Source: Bradyrhizobium sp.
GTDB taxonomy: Bacteria; Pseudomonadota; Alphaproteobacteria; Rhizobiales; Xanthobacteraceae
Reading direction: 5' to 3'
Assembly (NCBI RefSeq): GCF_030646015.1
Contig: NZ_JAUSLT010000087.1
Coordinates: 1-64,000, forward strand
DNA: 64,000 nt
The number at the start of each line of letters is the position of its first letter. Within the stretch, counting starts at the first letter, position 1. Positions 37,372 through 46,099 of the stretch are shown here, in pieces. The notes under the pieces were generated by a model that saw only the letters and a program-made list of their open reading frames with translations, was not told the DNA's origin and did no database searches. A program made the translations under genes and the position numbers.

Positions 37372-37531
37372 TCGTCGTCCCGGCCAAGTGAGCGCAAGCG
37401 AACGCCGAGCCGGGACCCATACGCCGTGCAGTTGCGTTACGGCGGGGAGACAGAGACCTTCTGCAACAATGGACATCGGTGGCATATGGGTCCCGGATCA
37501 GCGGTCGCGATGCTCGCTTGTCCGGGACGAC
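37372..37531. repeat. Inverted-repeat element, family C (copy 5)
   Basis: Left arm cgtcgtcccggccaagtgag then cgccgagccgggacccat; right arm atgggtcccggatcagcggt then gcttgtccgggacgac. It lies in the carD/M48 gap; the rest of that gap (37532-37614) has no supported gene. Confidence 0.85.
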
Positions 37532-37614
37532 ACCGAGCGTGCGGATCGAGATCCCGGGTTCGCTTCGCGCCCTCTGATGCGCAATTGCGCATCAGAGATG
37601 ACGCGCTTCGCGCG

Positions 37615-39105
37615 TCAATCCACCACGATTTTCACGCGGTCCCGCGCCTTCACCTGCGCGTTGGCATCGAGCCCGTTCAGAATCCGGAAGCGCTGGGCCG
37701 GACGGTCGACGCCGGACATGCGGTGCGCCAGCGATTCCACGGTGTCGCCGGGCTGCACGGTGATGACCTTGATGCGCAGCGGCCGGGCGGCCTGGATTTC
37801 TTCCAGCGTCAGGCGGCGGAATGAGCCGACGGTTTCGCGGGCATTGCGGTCACTCTCGGTGGTCTTCTGTTTCGAGGCAAAGATGAAGCGGTAGACGTCG
37901 CTGCCGAAGCGCAGCGCGTAGACCTTGAACTGCCATTGATCGCCGCGCGCGGTGGCGGATGCCGCCGGAAAGCCGTTGATGGTCAATTCCTCCGCCGAGC
38001 CCTTCTCGACGTTCTCCATCCAGCCGGAATTGAGATAGTCGGCGAGCGTCTGCTCCGACGGCACCCGCACCACGTCGAAGCGCATTGCCTGGGTGCCGCC
38101 CTCGCGCACGCCGATCACGGCCTGTGCGGTATTGTCCAGCGTGAAGGTTTCCGGGGCGGCGAAACTGAAGCCGAGCTTCGGGTGCAGGAAGCGGCGGCCG
38201 CGCACAAAACCTTCGCTGGGGTCTTCGCCATAGACGATGTTGTCGATGGCGGCGAGATAGGTTTCGCGGTCGCGTTCGCCGCCCTCCGGCGAGGAAAATT
38301 GCCGCGCCGAATTCTGCGCGTTCTGCACCCGCTCGGGCGTCGCCGGATGCGACGACAGGAAATCCTGCGCGCGCGGATCGAGCGAGGTCTTGCCGGCCTT
38401 GAGGGCTGCGTTGCGCTCCATCGAGGTCAGGAAGCGCGAGGCGCCATAGGGGTCGAACCTGGCGCGGGCGGAAATGCCGACGCCGATGCCGTCGGCCTCG
38501 AACTCCTGGGCGCGCGAAAAGCTCGCCATCGTCAGTTTTGTCTTGGCCAGCGCCAGCGCGGTCAGATCGGGGTCATTGCCCATGTCGGTGACGACGCGGG
38601 TGACGACGGCGGCTTGCCGCGCCTGGTCCTCGCGGATCGAGGCGTGTTTTGCCAGCACATGCGCCATCTCGTGTGACAGCACCGAGGACAGTTCCGAGGT
38701 GTCGCTGGCGAGCGCGATCAAGCCGCGCGTGACGTAGAGTTGGCCGGTCGGCAGTGCGAAGGCATTGACCGCGCCTGAATTGAGAATGGTCACCTTGTAG
38801 GCCTGATCGGGACGATCCGACGCCGCCACCAGGCGGTCGACCGTCCTGCTGATCAGGGCTTCCAGCCGCGGATCGTCATAGGCGCCGCCATAGGAGGAGA
38901 GAATGCGTTCATGCTCGCGCTCGGCGGCAGGGGTCTGCGCCACCGTTCGCGCCGGCTTGGCCGCACCGCCCGCCGAAGGCGGGGCGGTGGTGAAGCGGTC
39001 GACACCGCCGCAGGCGGAAAGCGTCAGGATTGCGCACAGCAGCGGACCCGCCGCCCAAAGCCGGCGGCCTGTCCCCTTGTCGCGCCGTCCCGCACACCCC
39101 GTCAC
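37615..39105 (-). CDS. M48 family metalloprotease lipoprotein with C-terminal LysM
   Basis: A 496-residue BepA/YfgC-like zinc protease. Lipobox LSAC gives lipidated Cys32 after a signal helix (LLCAILTLSAC). The zinc-binding HEMAH is at residues 145-149, and the third ligand Glu is probably in FSRAQEFEADGIGVGI. A linker is followed by a LysM-like module at about residues 445-495 (ITVQPGDTVESLAHRMSGVD). BepA acts on outer-membrane assembly and quality control in the periplasm, which fits a lipoprotein. The start codon is GTG at 39105. It is followed by the nuclease gene upstream on the same strand, separated by 26 bp. Confidence 0.94.
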   Translation of the reverse strand: MTGCAGRRDKGTGRRLWAAGPLLCAILTLSACGGVDRFTTAPPSAGGAAKPARTVAQTPAAEREHERILSSYGGAYDDPRLEALISRTVDRLVAASDRPDQAYKVTILNSGAVNAFALPTGQLYVTRGLIALASDTSELSSVLSHEMAHVLAKHASIREDQARQAAVVTRVVTDMGNDPDLTALALAKTKLTMASFSRAQEFEADGIGVGISARARFDPYGASRFLTSMERNAALKAGKTSLDPRAQDFLSSHPATPERVQNAQNSARQFSSPEGGERDRETYLAAIDNIVYGEDPSEGFVRGRRFLHPKLGFSFAAPETFTLDNTAQAVIGVREGGTQAMRFDVVRVPSEQTLADYLNSGWMENVEKGSAEELTINGFPAASATARGDQWQFKVYALRFGSDVYRFIFASKQKTTESDRNARETVGSFRRLTLEEIQAARPLRIKVITVQPGDTVESLAHRMSGVDRPAQRFRILNGLDANAQVKARDRVKIVVD

Positions 39106-39131
39106 GTTAGTACTCGTATCTGGCCGGCGGG

Positions 39132-39944
39132 CTAATTCCCACCAAGCATTTCAATCTGCCCCACAAGGAGCACCTCGATTCGCGGGCCACCCCGCGCCTC
39201 GACCCAGCCACGGACCCGAATCCGCCTATTCTCCAGGGACTTAAGGGCGATCCCGGCCGCCGCATGCGCCGCCGCCGCCCGCCTTGAAATAGTCACGGCA
39301 AAGTCGCGTGTCCAGTTCCGGCCGAAATTCAGGTAAGTCGTTGCCCCGGCCTGCCTGACCGACAAAACCTTGCCCTCGACCAAAGTAAAGCGCCCGATCC
39401 CGGCCAAAATATCGCCCGGACTTTCCGCGTTTTTTATGGCTGCCGGATCGGCCCAGGTTCCCCGTTTGGCCCGCCGCGCTTCCGCCTCGGCGGCCAACAG
39501 GGTCGCGGCGCAGTCCTTGTCGGTGACATCAGCCGATACCAGCGCCTCGCCTTGCGCCAGCAGCAGGCTTTGCACCGACGCGTCGGAGCCGGCGAGATGG
39601 ACGAACGCGGGCTGCCGGCCATAGCGGTCGGGGCTGTCGTCATCGCCTGACAACGTCACCTCGCGCCCGGCGATGATGGCAGCCAGCGCCGCTGTCCGGC
39701 TGGCCTTCGTGCCGGCGACCGGCTCGATGCCGGCGAGCCTGATCTCGCGGCCGTCCGTTAGCCGAAACGTGCGCGCATCGATCACGGCGGTGACGCGGCC
39801 CTCGCCCTGCGGTTCGAATGCGCAGCCCGCCGCGTGAGCCGGGGTGACGGTTGAAAGCAGCCAAGTCAACGCCATGGCCCATCCGGCGCAATGCGCCCGC
39901 GTGGCGGTCACCGGTTGCATGACGCTGCCTGGGATCGGATCCAT
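39132..39944 (-). CDS. Thermonuclease (SNase-like) family protein
   Basis: A 270-residue probable periplasmic nuclease. A signal-like segment (AMALTWLLSTVTPAHA) is cleaved before AGCAFEPQGEGRVTAVIDARTFRLTDGREIRLAGIEPV, which is the staphylococcal nuclease fold N-strand set. YGRQPAFVHLAGSDASVQSLLLAQGEALVSADV is another SNase block. The usual catalytic Arg/Glu set is partly recognisable, but I cannot confirm it. The true start may be ATG 39920 (MQPVT). It is the upstream neighbour of the M48 gene on the - strand and divergent from the VOC gene. Confidence 0.9.
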   Translation of the reverse strand: MDPIPGSVMQPVTATRAHCAGWAMALTWLLSTVTPAHAAGCAFEPQGEGRVTAVIDARTFRLTDGREIRLAGIEPVAGTKASRTAALAAIIAGREVTLSGDDDSPDRYGRQPAFVHLAGSDASVQSLLLAQGEALVSADVTDKDCAATLLAAEAEARRAKRGTWADPAAIKNAESPGDILAGIGRFTLVEGKVLSVRQAGATTYLNFGRNWTRDFAVTISRRAAAAHAAAGIALKSLENRRIRVRGWVEARGGPRIEVLLVGQIEMLGGN

Positions 39945-40013
39945 TCCTGTATGCTTGCCGCGATCGACAGATTAACTTTAGCCGAAATCGGTTTGTCGAC
40001 GAAGGGGGAGACG

Positions 40014-40430
40014 ATGGAAGTCAACGGCATCGCGCATTTTTTTCTCACCGCATCGAATTTCGAACGTTCCCGCGCGTTCTATCGCCAACTGCTGCCGTTT
40101 CTCGGGCTGAAGCCGGTGATGGATACCGAGACGACCTATTACTGTGTCGGCGGCCGTACCGCCGTCGGCATCCGCGCACCATCGCCGGAGCATGAAGGCG
40201 CAGCCTTCGAGCAAAATCGCGTCGGCCTGCACCATCTCTGCTTCCGCGCTCGCGAACGCGCCGACGTTGACGAACTGCACGCCTTCCTGGGCACGCTCGA
40301 CGGCGCAAAAATCATCCGCGCGCCGCGCGAGGACCAATGGGCGCCGGGATATTACTCGCTGCTGTTCGAGGATCCCGATGGCATCCGGCTGGAGCTGAAC
40401 CATGTGCCGGGGAAGGGGTTGTTGGGGTGA
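40014..40430 (+). CDS. VOC family (glyoxalase/dioxygenase-fold) protein
   Basis: A 138-residue VOC-fold protein, likely metal-binding. Segments are GIAHFFLTASNFERSRAFYR, LLPFLGLKPVMDTETTYYCV, VGLHHLCFRARERADVDELH and GYYSLLFEDPDGIRLELNHV, with His and Glu of the usual metal site. Such proteins are glyoxalase I-like, dioxygenases or resistance proteins; the reaction is unknown. The ATG at 40014 was chosen for the GGGGGAG upstream; the open frame before it overlaps the nuclease gene. Stand-alone gene. Confidence 0.92.
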   Translation: MEVNGIAHFFLTASNFERSRAFYRQLLPFLGLKPVMDTETTYYCVGGRTAVGIRAPSPEHEGAAFEQNRVGLHHLCFRARERADVDELHAFLGTLDGAKIIRAPREDQWAPGYYSLLFEDPDGIRLELNHVPGKGLLG

Positions 40431-40459
40431 GTAGCAACGGGGCGACTAGTTGTTGAGAC

Positions 40460-40540
40460 CGTCATTGCGAGCGCAGCGAAGCAATCCAGCTTTGTCGCAG
40501 CAAGTTAGATTGCTTCGTCGCTTCGCTCCTCGCAATGACG
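40460..40540. repeat. Inverted-repeat element, family D (copy 3)
   Basis: Left arm cgtcattgcgagcgcagcga then agcaatccagc, right arm agattgcttcgtcgcttcgc then tcctcgcaatgacg. Between the VOC gene and the binding-protein gene. Confidence 0.92.
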
Positions 40541-40709
40541 GCGTAGCGGCGAGTGCATCCCATTCCATTTTGCGGAAAATGCGTGTGTCCGCAAAGCTCC
40601 GCATGACTGCCGCGCCGCCGCGCACCTTGCCGCTGTGCGACGCTTCCGGCATGATTGCGGCAACAGAAGTGAGGCCGCAGCGAATGCGGCCCTTCGCAGG
40701 GAGGCCTTT

Positions 40710-41915
40710 ATGCGACGGGTATTTTCAGGCGTTCTCGCATCGGTGCTGGCATTGTCGGCAAGTGCCGCCCTTGCGCAGACAAAACCTCCGCTGAAACTCG
40801 GCGGCATCCTCGACATGTCCGGCCTTTATGCCGACATCACCGGGGCGGGCAGCGAGGCTGCAGCGAAGATGGCGGTGGAGGATTTTGGCGGCGAGGTGCT
40901 GGGCCGCAAGGTTGAGATCGTCGTCGCCGACCATCTCAACAAGGCCGACGTCTCGGCCAGCCTGGCGCGCGACATGCTCGACAACCAGGGCGTGGAAATG
41001 ATCTTCGATGTCGCGGCTTCCGCAACTGCGCTTGCCGCGGGTGAGATCGCAAAAGCGCGCAACAAGCTCATCATTTTCAATGGACCGGCCACGGTCGCGC
41101 TCACCAATGAGGCGTGCGGCCCCTACACCGTGCACTATACCTACGATACGTATGGGCAGGCCAATGTGACGGGGCTTGCGGCCGTCAAGTCCGGCCTCGA
41201 CACCTGGTTCTTCCTGACCGCAGACTATGCCTTCGGACAGGCGCTGGAAAAGGACACCACCAATGTGGTGCTGAAGAATGGCGGCAAGGTGCTGGGCAGC
41301 GTCCGCCATCCCCTCAATACATCTGATTTCTCGTCCTTCCTGCTACAGGCGCAGGCGTCGAAGGCCAAGGTGATCGGTCTCGCCAATGCCGGCGGCGACA
41401 CCATCAACGCGATCAAGCAGGCTGCCGAGTTCGGCCTGATGAAGGGCGGGCAGAAGGCTTCGCCGCTGCTCGTCTTCATCACCGATATCGACAGCATCGG
41501 CCTTGAAATCGCGCAAAACCTGCTGCTGTCCGAGGCCTTCTACTGGGATCTCAACGATGAGACGCGTGCGTTTTCAAAGCGCTTCACCGAACGCAGGAAA
41601 CGGCCGCCGACCACGGCCCAGGCCGGCGTGTATTCCTCGGTCCTGCATTACCTGAAGGCGGTGAAGGCCGCCGGCACCACCGATGCGGCGGCTGTGATCA
41701 AGGTGATGAAGGAGACGCCGATCAACGACATGTTCGCCAAAAACGGCAAGATCCGCGACGACGGCCGCATGGTGCACGACATGTACCTGTTCGAGGTCAA
41801 GAAGCCGTCGGAATCCAAGGGGCGCTGGGACTACTACAAGCTGGTCGGCACGGTTTCCGGCAACGATGCATTCCAGCCGCTGGAGCAGTCGCGCTGCCCG
41901 CTGGTGAAGAAATAA
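40710..41915 (+). CDS. ABC transporter substrate-binding protein, branched-chain amino acid type
   Basis: A 401-residue periplasmic protein. Signal peptide MRRVFSGVLASVLALSASAALA is cleaved before QTKPPLKLGG. The mature part has the LivJ/Periplas_BP_6 pattern: GILDMSGLYADITGAGSEAAAKMAVEDFGGEVLGRKVEIVVADHLNKADVS, then FLTADYAFGQALEKDT and TAQAGVYSSVLHYLKAV. Many alphaproteobacteria use such proteins for aromatic or other carboxylates rather than amino acids. No permease or ATPase genes are adjacent, so its transporter partner is elsewhere. The start at 40710 has AGGGAGG upstream. It precedes the acyl-CoA gene region. Confidence 0.94.
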   Translation: MRRVFSGVLASVLALSASAALAQTKPPLKLGGILDMSGLYADITGAGSEAAAKMAVEDFGGEVLGRKVEIVVADHLNKADVSASLARDMLDNQGVEMIFDVAASATALAAGEIAKARNKLIIFNGPATVALTNEACGPYTVHYTYDTYGQANVTGLAAVKSGLDTWFFLTADYAFGQALEKDTTNVVLKNGGKVLGSVRHPLNTSDFSSFLLQAQASKAKVIGLANAGGDTINAIKQAAEFGLMKGGQKASPLLVFITDIDSIGLEIAQNLLLSEAFYWDLNDETRAFSKRFTERRKRPPTTAQAGVYSSVLHYLKAVKAAGTTDAAAVIKVMKETPINDMFAKNGKIRDDGRMVHDMYLFEVKKPSESKGRWDYYKLVGTVSGNDAFQPLEQSRCPLVKK

Positions 41916-41926
41916 GTGCTTTCCTT

Positions 41927-42044
41927 CGTCGTCCCCGCGAACGCGGGGACCCATACGCCGCGGCCCATCGTTCCGGACGGATGCAGACATCTTTAGAACA
42001 ACTGATGACCGGGATTATGGGTCCCTGCGTTCGCAGGGACGACG
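41927..42044. repeat. Inverted-repeat element, family C (copy 6)
   Basis: Left arm cgtcgtccccgcgaacgcgg then ggacccatacgccg, right arm attatgggtccctgcgttcg then cagggacgacg. Between the binding-protein gene and the enoyl-CoA hydratase gene. Confidence 0.92.
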
Positions 42045-42077
42045 ACCACGAAAAACAACCAACAAAGGCACCACCCC

Positions 42078-42869
42078 ATGAACAACGAAATCGTCCTGCA
42101 GCATCTCGACCAGGGCCTGCTCACCATCACCATGAACCGGCCGGACCGGCGCAACGCGCTCAATCCCGACATGACGCTGGGGCTGGTGGCGGCGGCGCGG
42201 CGCGCGGCGGAGGATCACGAGGTTCGCGCCGTGCTGCTGAAGGGCGCCGGCGGCACCTTCTGCGTCGGTGGCGACGTCAAGTCGATGGCGGAGGGGCGGG
42301 CGCCGCTGCCGTTCGAGGCCAAGAAGACCAATCTGCGCCGCGGCATGGAGGTCTCGCGCATCCTGCACGAGATGCAGAAGCCGGTGGTGGCCCAGGTCGA
42401 TGGCGCCGCCGCCGGCGCCGGGCTGTCGATCGCGCTGGCCTGCGATCTCCGCGTCGCCTCGGCGTCGGTCAAGATCACTACGGCGTTTGCCAAGGTCGGG
42501 CTATCCGGCGATTACGGCGGCACCTATTTTCTCACGCAAATGCTGGGCAGCGCCCGCGCCCGCGAGCTCTATCTGATGTCGCCGGTGCTGACAGCGCAGG
42601 AAGCCCTCGCGCTCGGCCTGGTGACAAAAGTCGTTCCCGATGCCGAGGTCGAGGCGGCCGCACATGAACTGGCGATGTCGCTGGCGCAAGGGCCGTCGAT
42701 CACGCTCGGCTATATCAAGAAGAACATCAACAACGCCGAACACATGTCGCTGGAAGCCTGCTTCGACGCGGAAGCCATGCATCACTCGCGCTCGGGCGAG
42801 ACCGCCGACCACAAGGAAGCGGCGAAAGCCTTCGTCGAGAAGCGCAAGCCCGTGTTTCAGAACCATTGA
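42078..42869 (+). CDS. Enoyl-CoA hydratase/isomerase family protein
   Basis: A 263-residue crotonase-fold enzyme, expected to hydrate an enoyl-CoA or isomerise it. The oxyanion-hole block is AVLLKGAGGTFCVGGDVKSM, and the hydrophobic helix-turn PVVAQVDGAAAGAGLSIALA is the second hole-forming region. The DLRVAS and FAKVGLSGDYGGTYFL blocks also fit. Catalytic glutamates are not clear in the usual positions, so dehalogenase or isomerase activity is possible. It ends 15 bp before the VOC gene, which points to co-transcription. Confidence 0.95.
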   Translation: MNNEIVLQHLDQGLLTITMNRPDRRNALNPDMTLGLVAAARRAAEDHEVRAVLLKGAGGTFCVGGDVKSMAEGRAPLPFEAKKTNLRRGMEVSRILHEMQKPVVAQVDGAAAGAGLSIALACDLRVASASVKITTAFAKVGLSGDYGGTYFLTQMLGSARARELYLMSPVLTAQEALALGLVTKVVPDAEVEAAAHELAMSLAQGPSITLGYIKKNINNAEHMSLEACFDAEAMHHSRSGETADHKEAAKAFVEKRKPVFQNH

Positions 42870-42884
42870 TCGAGGGGGCATGCG

Positions 42885-43649
42885 ATGGCTGGTTTCATGA
42901 GGCTGCGGCAGATCTGCCTGGTGGCGCCGGCCATCGAGCCCGTGGTCGGCGATATCGCCGCCATCATGGGGCTGAACATCTGTTACCGCGACGGTAACGT
43001 CGCCAAGTACGGGCTGGAAAACGCGCTGCTGCCGGTCGATACGATTCTGCTCGAAGTCGTCGCGCCGTTCCAGCCCGGCACCGCGGCGGGGCGTTTCATC
43101 GAGAAGACCGGGGGCCGCGGCGGCTACATGGCGATCTTCTGCTGCGACGATCCCGACGAACGCGGCGCGCATGCCGCGAAAATGGGGGTGCGCACCGCCA
43201 ATGTCATCGACCACGCGCCCTATCACGGCGTGCAACTGCACCCCCGCGATTGCCGCGCCGCCTTCATCGAATTCAACCACACCGCCGGCAGCGACAATAT
43301 TCTGGGGCCGTATCCGCCGGCCGGACCGGACTGGCAAAAGTCGATTCGCAAGGACGTGACGAAGGCGCTGACCGGCGTGGAGATGGAAAGCCCGGAGCCC
43401 GAGGTGCTGGCCGCGCATTGGGGCAGGATCATCGGGATTCCCATGAGCACGGGCGAAGCCGGCGAGCCGGAGCTGAAGCTGCCCAATGCCAGTTTCCGTT
43501 TCGTGGATGGCGCCAGCGACATCATGAGCGGGCTGACGTTCAGGGTGGGTGATGTTGCGAAAGTGCGCGACGCCGCCAAGGCCAGGGGTTATGCCGTGTC
43601 GGGCGATTCGTTCGATCTCGGCGGCGTGACGTTCCGGCTGGTGGGGTGA
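42885..43649 (+). CDS. VOC/glyoxalase-like domain protein
   Basis: A 254-residue protein with two VOC-like halves: MRLRQICLVAPAIEPVVGDIAAIMGLNICYRD, then DTILLEVVAPFQPGTAAGRFIEKTGGRGGYMAIF and a C-terminal SGLTFRVGDVAKVRDAAKARGYAVSGD. This matches the glyoxalase-like domain proteins often found with acyl-CoA catabolism genes; no metal ligands can be assigned with confidence. GAGGGGG upstream of the ATG at 42885 supports the start. It follows the enoyl-CoA hydratase by 15 bp. Confidence 0.88.
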   Translation: MAGFMRLRQICLVAPAIEPVVGDIAAIMGLNICYRDGNVAKYGLENALLPVDTILLEVVAPFQPGTAAGRFIEKTGGRGGYMAIFCCDDPDERGAHAAKMGVRTANVIDHAPYHGVQLHPRDCRAAFIEFNHTAGSDNILGPYPPAGPDWQKSIRKDVTKALTGVEMESPEPEVLAAHWGRIIGIPMSTGEAGEPELKLPNASFRFVDGASDIMSGLTFRVGDVAKVRDAAKARGYAVSGDSFDLGGVTFRLVG

Positions 43650-43666
43650 GGCCGTCGGCCTCTCAA

Positions 43667-43752
43667 CGTCATTGCGAGGAGCCCTTGCGACGAAGCAATC
43701 CATGTCGCTGCGCAAGGAAAGAATGGATTGCTTCGCTTCGCTCGCAATGACG
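43667..43752. repeat. Inverted-repeat element, family D (copy 4)
   Basis: Left arm cgtcattgcgaggagc then ccttgcgacgaagcaatcca, right arm tggattgcttcgcttcgctc then gcaatgacg. Between the VOC gene and the acyl-CoA synthetase gene. Confidence 0.93.
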
Positions 43753-43820
43753 CTTCGAGAGCGCCGCTTACGTCCGAAGGCCTCGCTCGCTGAACAAAAA
43801 GCAAAAAGGACCCTTCCCCC

Positions 43821-45938
43821 ATGCCCCACCCGCTCGACTCTTTCTTCGCGCCCGACAGTATCGCGCTGATCGGCGCGTCGCGCGACCTGGAGAAGATTCC
43901 GGGGGGGCTGTTGTCGATGCTGCGCAAGAATGAGTATCCGGGCCGGATCTATCCGATCAATCCCAACTACGGCGATATCGATGGGCTGAAATGCTACAAA
44001 TCGATATCAGACGTCGGCCAGCCGATCGATCTCGCCATCGTCATCATTCCCGCCCGCGCCGTGCTTGCGGCACTCGAGCAATGCGCAGCGGCCGGCGTGA
44101 AAAATGCCGTCATCATTTCCTCCGGATTTGCGGAGGAGGGCGGCGACAGCGCCGCGATGCAGGATGCCATCGTGGCGCTGGCGAAGCGGACGGGGATGCG
44201 GATTTCCGGTCCCAACGCCGAAGGCTTCCTGAGCGAGGTGCAGAAAGTCGCGGCGACCTTCAGCCCGACCGTCGATGTCAAGCCGGGCGATGTGCCACTG
44301 GTCGCGACCAAACGCCGGGCAGCCATCGTCGCGCAGTCGGGCGGTATCGGCTTTGCCATCAAACATCGCGCGAAAGCGCTTGGCGTGGCGATCAGCTATT
44401 GCGTCAGCGCCGGCAATGAATCCGATCTGGGCGCGGGTGAATTCCTCGACTACATGGTGCAGGATGCCTCCACCGACGTGATCCTGCTGTTCATCGAGGG
44501 CATCCGCGACGTCGACAAGTTCCTCGCCGCAGCACGCCGCGCGGCGGAGACAGGAAAGCCCGTCATCGTCACGAAGGTCGGCCGCTCCGGCGCCGGCGAG
44601 CGCGCCGCCGCCTCGCATACCGCCAGCATGGCCGGCTGGTCCGCTGCCTATGACGCGGTGTTCGCAAAATGCGGCTTTATCGTCTCCAACGATCTCGACG
44701 AGGCCGTCACCATCGCGGCGGTGCTCACCACCAACCCGCTGCCGAAGGGCGACCGCGTCGCCGTGCTGACGGTGTCGGGCGGGGCCGGGATCTGGGGCGC
44801 AGATACCGTCGCGCTGCAGGGCTTGCAGGTGCCGGAACTGTCGCCGGCGATCCAGACGGAAATCAAGAAGCTGCTGCCGTCCTATGGCGCCGCGGGCAAT
44901 CCGATCGACGTCACCGCGCAGGGCGTGCACTCCGGCGGCCTGCAGAACAGCATCGACCTGCTCAGCGCGTCCGACGAGGTCGACGCCATCCTGGTCGTGC
45001 TGTCGCTGTCGAGCGACACGCGGGTGCCGTTCAGGCAGGCCGAGTTGAGGCCGGTGATATCGGCGCAGCACAAGCCGATCGTGTTCTATTCCTACACGCT
45101 GCCGTCGGCCTTCGCGCGCAGCGAGTTCGCGGCCTGCGGCGCCGTGGTGCTGTCGGGACTGACGCATGCCGGCGTCGCGATGCGGCGGATGGTGGAGCGC
45201 GCCCGGTTCAAAATGGCGCCAGAGGTCGACACCGCGACGGTGCCGGGGCGCGATCTCTCCGCGCACCTGAAATCCGCGACGCTTTCCGAGCATGACAGCA
45301 AGTCGCTGCTGCGCGCGGCCGGCATTGCGGTGCCGGAAGAAGTGCTGGTGACGGAGAAGAGCGGACTCGACGCGGCGGTCGTCCAAGTGGGCTTTCCGCT
45401 GGTGGCAAAAATCCAGTCGCGCGACATCCCGCACAAGAGTGAAGTCGGTGGCGTGCGTGTCGGTATCGCGAGCAAGGGCGAGGTGTTTCTGGCCTATGAG
45501 GCGTTGCTGAACAACGCGCGGCGGCACCGGCCGGATGCCGATATCCAGGGCGTGCTGGTCGGGCCGATGGCGAACAAGGGCGTCGAGATCATCGTCGGCA
45601 CCATGCTGGACGCAACGTTCGGCCCGATGATCATGGTCGGCCTCGGCGGCGTCACCACGGAATTGTTTCGCGATGTGGTCTACCGCCCCGCGCCGGTGAG
45701 CGCGGTAGAGGCCGGCGCGATGCTGGCGGAGCTGAAGGCAGCACCCCTGCTCAACGGGTTTCGTGGGGCCGCGCAAGCCGACGTGCCCGCGTTGGCGCAA
45801 TTGATCGCGCAGGTGTCGGTGCTGGCCGCGCAGCAGGCGCGCGAGATTTCCGAGATCGAACTCAACCCGGTGCTGGTGCATCCGGAAGGGCAGGGCGTGA
45901 CGATCGTGGACGCGCTGGTGGTAAGGAAGAAGTTCTAG
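43821..45938 (+). CDS. Acyl-CoA synthetase (NDP-forming; acetate--CoA ligase family)
   Basis: A 705-residue single-chain NDP-forming acyl-CoA synthetase: a CoA-binding domain (FFAPDSIALIGASRDLEKIPGG), a succinyl-CoA synthetase-like middle with the likely phosphohistidine in GERAAASHTASMAGW, and a C-terminal ATP-grasp domain (GFPLVAKIQSRDIPHKSEVG). In relatives it activates acids to CoA thioesters with ATP and yields ADP, or runs in reverse for substrate-level phosphorylation. It probably feeds the adjacent hydratases and dehydrogenases. The substrate is unknown. The ATG at 43821 lies 8-9 bp after a weak AAGGA. Confidence 0.93.
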   Translation: MPHPLDSFFAPDSIALIGASRDLEKIPGGLLSMLRKNEYPGRIYPINPNYGDIDGLKCYKSISDVGQPIDLAIVIIPARAVLAALEQCAAAGVKNAVIISSGFAEEGGDSAAMQDAIVALAKRTGMRISGPNAEGFLSEVQKVAATFSPTVDVKPGDVPLVATKRRAAIVAQSGGIGFAIKHRAKALGVAISYCVSAGNESDLGAGEFLDYMVQDASTDVILLFIEGIRDVDKFLAAARRAAETGKPVIVTKVGRSGAGERAAASHTASMAGWSAAYDAVFAKCGFIVSNDLDEAVTIAAVLTTNPLPKGDRVAVLTVSGGAGIWGADTVALQGLQVPELSPAIQTEIKKLLPSYGAAGNPIDVTAQGVHSGGLQNSIDLLSASDEVDAILVVLSLSSDTRVPFRQAELRPVISAQHKPIVFYSYTLPSAFARSEFAACGAVVLSGLTHAGVAMRRMVERARFKMAPEVDTATVPGRDLSAHLKSATLSEHDSKSLLRAAGIAVPEEVLVTEKSGLDAAVVQVGFPLVAKIQSRDIPHKSEVGGVRVGIASKGEVFLAYEALLNNARRHRPDADIQGVLVGPMANKGVEIIVGTMLDATFGPMIMVGLGGVTTELFRDVVYRPAPVSAVEAGAMLAELKAAPLLNGFRGAAQADVPALAQLIAQVSVLAAQQAREISEIELNPVLVHPEGQGVTIVDALVVRKKF

Positions 45939-45947
45939 CCGCGAGCG

Positions 45948-46098
45948 CTTACTTCCCTCTCCCCTTGTGGGAGAGGGTGGACGCGATGCGAAGCATCGCG
46001 GACGGGTGAGGGGTTTGTATCCACGGCTAGAGACCCCTCATCCGGCGCGCGGACTGCGTCCGCGCCACCTTCTCCCACAAGGGGAGAAGGGAAGTAAG
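45948..46098. repeat. Inverted-repeat element, family B (copy 2)
   Basis: Between the convergent acyl-CoA synthetase and enoyl-CoA hydratase genes. Left end cttacttccctctccccttg then tgggagagg, right end ctcccacaaggggagaagg then gaagtaag. The termini are nearly perfect complements for more than 20 bases. Confidence 0.93.
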
Positions 46099-46099
46099 T

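Noticed and set aside
44007..45881. A 624-codon frame on the - strand
   Set aside because: Antisense to the acyl-CoA synthetase gene, with His/Arg/Asp-rich composition typical of such shadows.
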